Source: Chromatiaceae bacterium
GTDB taxonomy: Bacteria; Pseudomonadota; Gammaproteobacteria; Chromatiales; Chromatiaceae
Length of the DNA stretch: 11,618 bases
Assembly: GCA_016880695.1 (NCBI GenBank)
Contig: JAEHCY010000591.1
Location: 1-11,618, forward strand
Direction: 5' to 3'
Position numbers and translations under genes: made by a program. How positions within the stretch are numbered: position 1 is the stretch's first letter; each line of letters starts with the position of its first letter. The notes below the pieces were generated by a model. It made no database searches, had not been told where the DNA came from, and saw nothing but the letters and a program-made list of their open reading frames with translations. Below, one piece after another: positions 7,051-11,618 of this stretch.

Positions 7051-7208
7051 CGATTCGGCGGTTGCGGAGAATCGTTGCGAGCGGACCGAGCGCAGGTTGC
7101 CCCGCAGCGAATGCTCGAAGCCTAGCAGAGTGCTAGGCGAGGGGTGAGCGAGGACGCAACAGCAGTGATCGGGTCGCACAGCAGATTCGTTCACCCCCTC
7201 TCAAGAGG
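7051..7208 (+). other. Structured non-coding region in front of dolP (candidate 5' leader RNA)
   Basis: The 248 bp between yraN and dolP (6969-7216) hold no credible gene but several inverted repeats. CGATTC (7051-7056) pairs with GAATCG (7069-7074). CCTAGCA (7121-7127) pairs perfectly with TGCTAGG (7131-7137) over a GAG loop, extended by CTCG (7114-7117) with CGAG (7138-7141). GAGGGGTGAGCGA (7139-7151) pairs over 13 positions with TCGTTCACCCCCTC (7187-7200), with one bulged C and one G.U. A small hairpin CCTC-TCAA-GAGG (7197-7208) would cover the dolP Shine-Dalgarno. The last three cannot all form at once. The 35-nt loop of the long stem holds a near-direct repeat, CGCAACAGCAG (7155-7165) and CGCACAGCAG (7175-7184). 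A TACAAT -10-like box (7034-7039) without a good -35 could start this leader. Function is unknown. Confidence 0.5.
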
Positions 7209-7216
7209 ACAACCGC

Positions 7217-7849
7217 ATGTCGCACCAGGACCCACCCCACATACCGATCCGGATCACCCGCCGCCGGTTGTTGCTCTGGCCAGCACTCGCTGCACTGAGC
7301 GCGCTGCTCCAGGGCTGTCCCGCCGTTTTCATTGCCGGCGCCGCCACAGGCGTTTCGGTGATTCACGACCGCCGTAGCGCCGGTGCCGTGCTCGACGACC
7401 AAACCATCGAGGTGGAGGCAGCGCTAGCGCTCTATAACGATGCCAACGTCCGCGACAACAGCAGCATCTCGGTAACCAGCTACGATTACCAGGTCCTCCT
7501 CACCGGCCAGGCCAATACCGCGGAGGTGGGCCAGGCCGCCGCGAGCATCGTCGCCCGCATCGGTAAGGTCAAGCGGGTGGTCAATGAGGTGGCCACAGAG
7601 CCGAGCGCCACCTTCACCGAGGAAACCGAGGCATCCTACATCACCTCCGACGTCAAACTCTCTCTGTTCAAGGTGAAGGTCCCCACCTTTGACCCTACCC
7701 GGGTCAAAGTCATCACGGAAAAGAACGTGGTCTACCTGATGGGGCTGGTAACACGGGAGGAAGCTGATGCGGTGGTGGCGCAGGTCCGCTACGTGAACGG
7801 GGTAAACAAGGTGGTGACGGTCTTTGACTACCTCCCGTCCGCCAAGTGA
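7217..7849 (+). CDS. dolP: Division/outer membrane stress-associated lipoprotein DolP (YraP), two BON domains
   Basis: DolP is an outer-membrane lipoprotein that binds anionic phospholipid at division sites and supports outer-membrane integrity and the BAM machinery. The 210-residue product has a signal peptide ending in LLQGC (lipidated Cys34) and two BON domains, about 60-127 and 140-207. The first contains SVTSYDYQVLLTGQA and RVVNEV; the second contains VKVITEKNVVYLMGLVT and VNGVNKVVTVFDYL, matching E. coli YraP closely in layout. The N-region is unusually long and contains TRRRLLL, reminiscent of a twin-arginine motif. The start is ATG 7217 with AAGAGGA 7 nt upstream. It follows the structured leader described separately and overlaps the next gene by 26 nt. 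In E. coli yraP is sigmaE-controlled; I found no convincing sigmaE promoter here. Confidence 0.93.
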   Translation: MSHQDPPHIPIRITRRRLLLWPALAALSALLQGCPAVFIAGAATGVSVIHDRRSAGAVLDDQTIEVEAALALYNDANVRDNSSISVTSYDYQVLLTGQANTAEVGQAAASIVARIGKVKRVVNEVATEPSATFTEETEASYITSDVKLSLFKVKVPTFDPTRVKVITEKNVVYLMGLVTREEADAVVAQVRYVNGVNKVVTVFDYLPSAK

Positions 7850-9227
7850 GCTCCCGGAGGGGCTTGTCCGCGAGCTGCACCGGCTCGCCGGAGACGATGC
7901 CGTCCTCACCGACCCCGCCGACTGCTGGGCCTACGGCTACGACAACAGCCGGCGCCATGCTCTCGCTCAGGCCGTGGTGCTCGCAACCACCGAGGAGACA
8001 GTGGTGGAGACGGTGCGGCTGTGTCACCGCGAGCATATTCCCCTAGTCGCCCGGGGGCGCGGCACTGGCACCACCGGCGCCACGGTACCCGACCGCGGCG
8101 GGGTGGTGCTGTCCTTCGAGCGGATGAACCGAATCCTCGAGCTGGACCCCGCGAATCGCCTCGCCCTGGTCGAGCCCGGCGTCACCAACCAGGCCCTGCA
8201 GGACGCCGCGGCGGCGCACGGCTTCTTTTGGCCGCCCGATCCCACCAGCGCCGCCGTTTGCACCCTCGGCGGCAACCTGGCGTACAACGCCGCGGGGCCC
8301 CGCGCGGTAAAGTACGGCACCCCGCGCGACAATACCCTCGGACTTAAAGCGGTGACCGGAGCCGGTCACCCCATCCGCACCGGAGTGCGCACCACGAAGG
8401 GTGTCGTGGGCTACGACCTCACTCGGTTGTTGATCGGCTCTGAAGGCACCCTGGCGCTGATCACCGAGGCAACCCTCAAGCTCACCCCCCTACCCGAGTC
8501 CAAGCACACCCTGCGCGCGGCCTACCACAACATCCACGCCGCCGCCGAGGCCGTCTCCGCCATCATGGCCCAACCGGTGATCCCCTGCGCACTCGAGTTC
8601 ATGGACCGCGCCGCCATCGAGATGGTGCGCGGTTTTTCCAGTCTCGACCTCGCGCCCGAGACCGGCGCCCTGCTGATGATCGAGGTGGACGGCCCAGCCG
8701 CCTGCATCGACGCCGCTGCCACGGCGGTGGCCCGCGCGGCGGGGGTTGCGGGCTGCCTGGGCGTGCTCACCGCCAGCACCCAGCTCGAGGTGGACGCCCT
8801 GTGGCGCACCCGCAAGGCCCTCTCCCCGGCGCTGCGCCATCTAGCCCCCAAGAAGATCAACGAGGATGTGGTAGTCCCCGTCTCCCACATGGGGAAGTTC
8901 ATCGATGGGCTTGATCGACTCTCGCAGCAAACCGGCATCCGCATCGTCAACTTCGGTCATGCCGGCAATGGCAACATCCACGTCAACCTCCTGGTCAACC
9001 CGGACGACCCCACCGAGATGTCCGCCGCTCACCGCTGCCTGGACGCGGTGTTCGATCTGGTGCTCAGCCTTGGCGGAACACTCTCCGGCGAGCACGGGGT
9101 GGGTCTCGAGAAGCGGGACTTTGTCGCCCGCGAGATCGATCCGGCAACCCTGGAGCTCATGCACCTGATCAAGACCCAGTTCGACCCCCATAACATCCTC
9201 AACCCCGGCAAGGCCCTGCCGCCCTAG
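7824..9227 (+). CDS. FAD-linked oxidase of the GlcD / D-lactate dehydrogenase family
   Basis: This 467-residue flavoprotein belongs to the VAO/PCMH superfamily that oxidises 2-hydroxy acids such as glycolate, D-lactate or D-2-hydroxyglutarate. The N-terminal FAD-binding part has RGRGTGTTGA (77-86), CTLGGNLAYNAAGPRAVKYG (146-165) and GSEGTLALITEATLKL (195-210). The C-terminal substrate domain has the metal and substrate motifs NFGHAGNGNIHVN (376-388) and GEHGVGLEK (422-430), ending in FDPHNILNPGK. No GlcE or GlcF partner and no iron-sulfur domain is seen here, so the substrate cannot be assigned. The start is TTG 7824 inside dolP; AAGGTGGTGA (7808-7817), nine of ten matches to a full Shine-Dalgarno, lies 6 nt upstream. 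Translation is probably coupled to dolP. The gene ends 76 bp before a convergent gene. Confidence 0.93.
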   Translation: MTTSRPPSELPEGLVRELHRLAGDDAVLTDPADCWAYGYDNSRRHALAQAVVLATTEETVVETVRLCHREHIPLVARGRGTGTTGATVPDRGGVVLSFERMNRILELDPANRLALVEPGVTNQALQDAAAAHGFFWPPDPTSAAVCTLGGNLAYNAAGPRAVKYGTPRDNTLGLKAVTGAGHPIRTGVRTTKGVVGYDLTRLLIGSEGTLALITEATLKLTPLPESKHTLRAAYHNIHAAAEAVSAIMAQPVIPCALEFMDRAAIEMVRGFSSLDLAPETGALLMIEVDGPAACIDAAATAVARAAGVAGCLGVLTASTQLEVDALWRTRKALSPALRHLAPKKINEDVVVPVSHMGKFIDGLDRLSQQTGIRIVNFGHAGNGNIHVNLLVNPDDPTEMSAAHRCLDAVFDLVLSLGGTLSGEHGVGLEKRDFVAREIDPATLELMHLIKTQFDPHNILNPGKALPP

Positions 9228-9265
9228 ACCATCCCCGAACCTCGGAAATAACCTGCGCCCGGACA

Positions 9266-9291
9266 CCCCGACTCGGCATCACCTATCGGGG
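9266..9291. terminator. Weak inverted repeat between convergent genes
   Basis: CCCCGA (9266-9271) and TCGGGG (9286-9291) form a 6-bp stem with a 14-nt loop in the 76-bp gap between the FAD oxidase and the convergent membrane-protein gene. A competing pairing GGCATC (9275-9280) with GATGTC (9294-9299) is possible. No T-run follows on either strand, so a terminator role rests mostly on position. Confidence 0.25.
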
Positions 9292-9303
9292 CCGATGTCA
9301 GGT

Positions 9304-9738
9304 TCAACCGGCCGGGATCAACAACCCCAGCAGCCGCCATGTGAAGATCCCAAGCCCCAGTGCGCAGAGCCAAAGGACGACGGCGAGGCATTGCAGCAGA
9401 CGGCCGCGTCGGATGGCGGCAACGCCCTGAAGAATAGGCGTATCACGAATCACCCGCTGCCCCGGTGGGGGAAACCGTGCCGCCGCCCGCACCTGAGCCC
9501 CCATGCGCCAAACCAAAATGCCCAGGCCGATGACCAACAGGCACAGGATGGCGACCAGAACGAGGAAAACACCGGGGAGATCAAGCCCAAGGAGACCTGC
9601 GGCGGGATCGGGTCGGTGCCGCCGGTGATCGAGCCAGCCGTGGACCACCAGGAGTCCCGCCCCACCCAGGGCGGTCAGCAGGACCAGCCAGACGAGGGTC
9701 CGCTTGCGTAGGCCCCTATCGGCAGGCTGAATGTCCAT
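9304..9738 (-). CDS. Three-helix membrane protein of unknown function
   Basis: I do not recognise this 144-residue protein. It has three predicted membrane helices at about residues 13-33, 54-77 and 116-138. A basic N-terminal stretch (RGLRKR) precedes the first helix, suggesting a cytoplasmic N-terminus. A polar loop between helices 2 and 3 contains ARFPPPGQRVIRDTPILQG followed by an arginine-rich RRGRLLQ, which looks conserved-like and would be cytoplasmic by the positive-inside rule if helix 2 ends inside. The first loop is rich in Arg/His/Pro. The start ATG 9738 has only a weak ribosome binding site. The gene lies downstream of nrdG on the same strand, 113 bp after its stop, so it could be co-transcribed with the anaerobic reductase genes. 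Codon composition is like its neighbours. The reading frame on the opposite strand is a shadow. Confidence 0.75.
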   Translation of the reverse strand: MDIQPADRGLRKRTLVWLVLLTALGGAGLLVVHGWLDHRRHRPDPAAGLLGLDLPGVFLVLVAILCLLVIGLGILVWRMGAQVRAAARFPPPGQRVIRDTPILQGVAAIRRGRLLQCLAVVLWLCALGLGIFTWRLLGLLIPAG

Positions 9739-9851
9739 CCCGGACGCGAGCGTTCGATCCTTGGGTCAGCAGCGCGGTTGCCCGGGGGGTTACAAGCAAC
9801 GCCGGGACCGGCATCCTTGGAGCGGGCGCCTCGCCCTTCGCCGGCATCGCG

Positions 9852-10568
9852 TTAGGTTCCCCGCACCGAAAAACGGGCGAAGCGGGCCGCCAGCCGGGCT
9901 TGAGCCGCAGCCCCCAAGGGCTCGCTGGCCCGGTGCCGCCACTGGGGGTCCAGGGCCCGAGCCGTGATACAGGTCTGCACCACGAAGCTCTCGACGCCCA
10001 TCCTGACGAGTTGTTCGGCCAGCGACTCGACGTAATCCGGCGACCAGATCGGGGGAACCGTGGTCCGGACCTCTAACCCCACACCCCCGCCGAGAAGAAT
10101 CTCCAGGCTGCGCCAGGCCTGCCTGCCACTGTCGGGGACACCGGTGATCTCGGGGTAGTCCTCGGGCAGGCCCTTGATGTCGAGTCCCACCCAGTGGAGC
10201 TGTGGAATCAGTTTCTCCAGCCGCTCCGGGTAACAGCCCGCGGTGTGGAGCCCGACCTTGAACCCGAGCTCCCGCACCTCCGCCATCGCCGCCCCAAGCG
10301 CATGCTGGGCGGTGGGCTCGCCCCCGCTGAAGACCACTGCGTCCAACAACCCACTGCGCCGCCCCAAAAACCCGGCCACCTTGCACCAGGGGATCGCCTC
10401 GGCGCTCCGCGCGGGCAGCAGGTGGCCATTGTGGCAGTAACGGCAGCGCCAGGGGCAACCCTGACAGAAAACCACCGCGGCCAGCTCGCCGGGGTAGTCG
10501 AGGGTGGTCATAGGGGTCAGACCCCCTACCCGCAGGGGTTCCAGGGTCTCTGCGGTGGATCGGCTCAC
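9852..10568 (-). CDS. nrdG: Anaerobic ribonucleoside-triphosphate reductase activating protein (radical SAM, NrdG type)
   Basis: This radical SAM enzyme cleaves S-adenosylmethionine at a [4Fe-4S] cluster and installs the glycyl radical on class III ribonucleotide reductase. With the start chosen here it has 238 residues. The cluster motif CX3CX2C is C38-PWR-C42-RY-C45 within VVFCQGCPWRCRYCHNGHLL, and SGGEP (81-85) is the SAM-binding segment. LRVGGLTPMTTLDYPG near the N-terminus is typical of the longer NrdG subfamily that accompanies bacterial and archaeal NrdD rather than the short enteric NrdG. The start is uncertain. GTG 10568 gives a family-like N-terminus with AGGTG upstream but at wide spacing, while TTG 10610 would add 14 residues of poor quality. 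It follows the separate glycyl-radical gene, its expected target. Confidence 0.92.
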   Translation of the reverse strand: MSRSTAETLEPLRVGGLTPMTTLDYPGELAAVVFCQGCPWRCRYCHNGHLLPARSAEAIPWCKVAGFLGRRSGLLDAVVFSGGEPTAQHALGAAMAEVRELGFKVGLHTAGCYPERLEKLIPQLHWVGLDIKGLPEDYPEITGVPDSGRQAWRSLEILLGGGVGLEVRTTVPPIWSPDYVESLAEQLVRMGVESFVVQTCITARALDPQWRHRASEPLGAAAQARLAARFARFSVRGT

Positions 10569-10670
10569 AACCGGTGCCCCGCACCTGGTGCCAGAAACCC
10601 GCTCCGCCAACCGGAAAGACGGCCGCCGCAGGGGCTCAATATGCGCTCGGGCGCGGAGACCGCGTTACCT

Positions 10671-10709
10671 TTCGGGTCAGAAATCTTGCCCGAATCTGCG
10701 GCGCGCCGC
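10671..10709 (-). other. Inverted repeats between the glycyl-radical gene and nrdG
   Basis: The roughly 150-bp gap before nrdG holds a perfect 12-bp palindrome GCGGCGCGCCGC (10698-10709), 12 bp after the stop of the small gene. An adjacent 6-bp stem pairs TTCGGG (10671-10676) with CCCGAA (10689-10694) over a 12-nt loop. No T-run follows, so these are not clear terminators. They could be a processing or attenuation element inside the nrdD-nrdG transcript, or simply GC-rich chance. Confidence 0.25.
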
Positions 10710-10721
10710 CTTCCCAACCAC

Positions 10722-10904
10722 TCAGGCCGCGGCCTTCTGGCAAACACGGGGCCGCTCGTTGAAGTACTGGCGCTCGGCGTGCTCGGACTGCTTGCCGCGG
10801 TTGAAGGCGGACACCGGGCGATGGTAGCCCATCACGCGGGTCCAGACCTCGCAGCGGGTGCGCTCTTCATCGTTGAGCTCAATGGCAGGCGCAGGGCTGA
10901 TCAT
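10722..10904 (-). CDS. Stand-alone glycyl-radical domain of class III ribonucleotide reductase (NrdD C-terminus encoded separately)
   Basis: This 60-residue protein consists almost entirely of the glycyl-radical loop that in E. coli or phage T4 NrdD forms the last residues of the large chain. RVMGYHRP (23-30) aligns with E. coli RVCGYLGS and places the radical glycine at Gly26; the following AFNRGKQSEHAER matches PFNAGKQEEVKRR. ATG 10904 is preceded by GGAGAA with 8-nt spacing, inside the end of nrdD, so the gene overlaps nrdD by 26 nt in the +1 frame relative to it. An in-frame TTG at 10934 would add ten residues and is less likely. The product presumably docks into the NrdD barrel near the active-site cysteine and is activated by NrdG. 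By analogy it resembles the spare glycyl-radical protein GrcA of pyruvate formate-lyase. A frameshift in a normally fused gene is the main alternative. Confidence 0.8.
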   Translation of the reverse strand: MISPAPAIELNDEERTRCEVWTRVMGYHRPVSAFNRGKQSEHAERQYFNERPRVCQKAAA

Positions 10905-11618
10905 GGTGCTTGTTCTCCGTGAGTTTGCGGGCAATGAGGTCTTGATCGCAGAGCGGGCAGAACGCGTGCTCGCCGCTCAGATAACCGTGGGTGGGACAGA
11001 TCGAAAACACCGGGGTCACGGTGATGTAGGGCAGGCGGAATCTCTCCAGCGCCCGGCGCACCAACCGCTTACAGGCCTCGACGCTGGAGATACGCTCGCT
11101 CATGTAGAGGTGCAGCACGGTGCCTCCGGTGTACTTGCGCTGCAGGTCGTCCTGCAGCTCCAGGGCCTCAAAGGGGTCATCGGTGTAGCCCACCGGGAGC
11201 TGGGAGCTATTGGTGTAGTAGGGGGCGTCCGCGGTGCCGGCCTGGAGGATGTCGGGGTAGCGCTTGCGATCCTCCTTGGCGAAGCGGTAGGTGGTGCCCT
11301 CGGCCGGGGTGGCCTCAAGGTTATAGAGATGTCCAGTCGCCTCCTGGAACTCAATCATCCGATTGCGGATATGGTCCAGCAGGCGGCTCGCGAACCCGTA
11401 GCCCCAGGGGGTGGTGATGTCATCGGCGTCGGCCGAGAAGTTGCGGATCATCTCGTTGATGCCGTTCACCCCGATGGTGGAGAAGTGGTTGCGCAGGGTG
11501 CCCAAATAGCGCTTGGTGTAGGGGAAGAGACCCTCGTCGATGTGGCGCTGGATCACCTTACGCTTGATCTCCAGACTGTTGCGGGCCAGATCCAGAAGCT
11601 GATCGAGGCGGCGGTAGA
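10879..11618 (-). CDS. nrdD: Anaerobic (class III) ribonucleoside-triphosphate reductase NrdD, C-terminal part
   Basis: The 5' part lies beyond the right edge; the frame is open to 11618, and the internal GTG at 11556 is not the start. NrdD reduces ribonucleoside triphosphates to deoxyribonucleotides without oxygen. The visible 246 codons include HFSTIGVNGINEMIRNFS, EATPAEGTTYRFAKEDRKRY, YYTNSSQLPVGYTDDPFEAL and YTGGTVLHLYMSERIS, all typical of the catalytic barrel. The C-terminus carries a zinc-ribbon-like CPTHGYLSGEHAFCPLC with ligands Cys, His, Cys, Cys, then a short tail ending in PCACH. The chain stops there and lacks the glycyl-radical motif, which is supplied by the overlapping small gene at 10722-10904. 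ATP/dATP-cone and active-site Cys regions, if present, are outside the window. Confidence 0.96.
   Translation of the reverse strand, partial: YRRLDQLLDLARNSLEIKRKVIQRHIDEGLFPYTKRYLGTLRNHFSTIGVNGINEMIRNFSADADDITTPWGYGFASRLLDHIRNRMIEFQEATGHLYNLEATPAEGTTYRFAKEDRKRYPDILQAGTADAPYYTNSSQLPVGYTDDPFEALELQDDLQRKYTGGTVLHLYMSERISSVEACKRLVRRALERFRLPYITVTPVFSICPTHGYLSGEHAFCPLCDQDLIARKLTENKHHDQPCACH

Noticed and set aside
7107..7142. The CCTAGCA/TGCTAGG hairpin as an intrinsic terminator of yraN.
   Set aside because: It is followed by CGAGGGGTGAGC rather than a T-run on either strand.
9739..9851. Terminator or small gene after nrdG.
   Set aside because: Only short GC-rich inverted repeats (for example GGGCG/CGCCC) without a T-run and no reading frame with coding character were seen.
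10879..10934. Programmed +1 frameshifting between nrdD and the glycyl-radical frame.
   Set aside because: No recognisable slippery codon, in-frame stop context of the prfB type or downstream stimulator is visible, and the small frame has its own ATG with a Shine-Dalgarno.
1..11618. CRISPR array, insertion sequence, tRNA or phage-like genes.
   Set aside because: No spaced direct repeats, transposase or integrase frames, terminal inverted repeats or tRNA cloverleaf were found; the window is mostly conserved housekeeping genes.

Overview
The window is about 11.6 kb of GC-rich, gene-dense DNA from the chromosome of a gammaproteobacterium. The order rsmI - rnpB - mraZ - rsmH - ftsL - ftsI - murE, with lpoA - yraN - dolP diverging on the other side of rsmI, is as I remember it from Pseudomonas and relatives. 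Base composition, short overlapping genes and the presence of an anaerobic ribonucleotide reductase fit a facultatively anaerobic member of the Chromatiales/Ectothiorhodospiraceae type. That placement is an inference from gene content, not a demonstrated identity.

Region 1 (about 1-3774, minus strand) is the head of the division and cell wall (dcw) cluster: mraZ, rsmH, ftsL, ftsI and the first 88 codons of murE. The genes overlap or nearly touch. They are preceded by a clear sigma70 promoter (TTGACG, 17 nt, TAATAT) and four G-runs phased every 10 bp that fit an MraZ operator overlapping the transcription start. Region 2 (about 3907-4364, minus strand) is rnpB, the RNase P catalytic RNA, with its own TATAAT promoter and a weak candidate terminator.

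Region 3 (4407-9227) is built around a divergent pair. rsmI (minus) and lpoA (plus) have start codons only 2 bp apart. lpoA is followed by yraN (GTG start inside lpoA), a 248-bp non-coding stretch with strong RNA-folding potential, then dolP and a GlcD-type FAD-linked oxidase that starts with TTG inside dolP. diaA, which lies between yraN and dolP in E. coli and Pseudomonas, is not there. LpoA activates septal and elongation peptidoglycan synthases and DolP is an envelope-integrity lipoprotein found at division sites, so regions 1 and 3 together form an envelope and division neighbourhood.

Region 4 (9304-11618, minus strand) is an anaerobic (class III) ribonucleotide reductase locus: the C-terminal part of nrdD, a separate 60-codon gene that carries the glycyl-radical motif, the radical-SAM activase nrdG, and a three-helix membrane protein of unknown function. 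The most unusual point in the window is that the catalytic NrdD chain ends after its zinc-ribbon cysteines and the essential glycyl-radical loop is encoded by its own overlapping small gene. The second is the structured leader in front of dolP, which has mutually exclusive pairings around the ribosome binding site.
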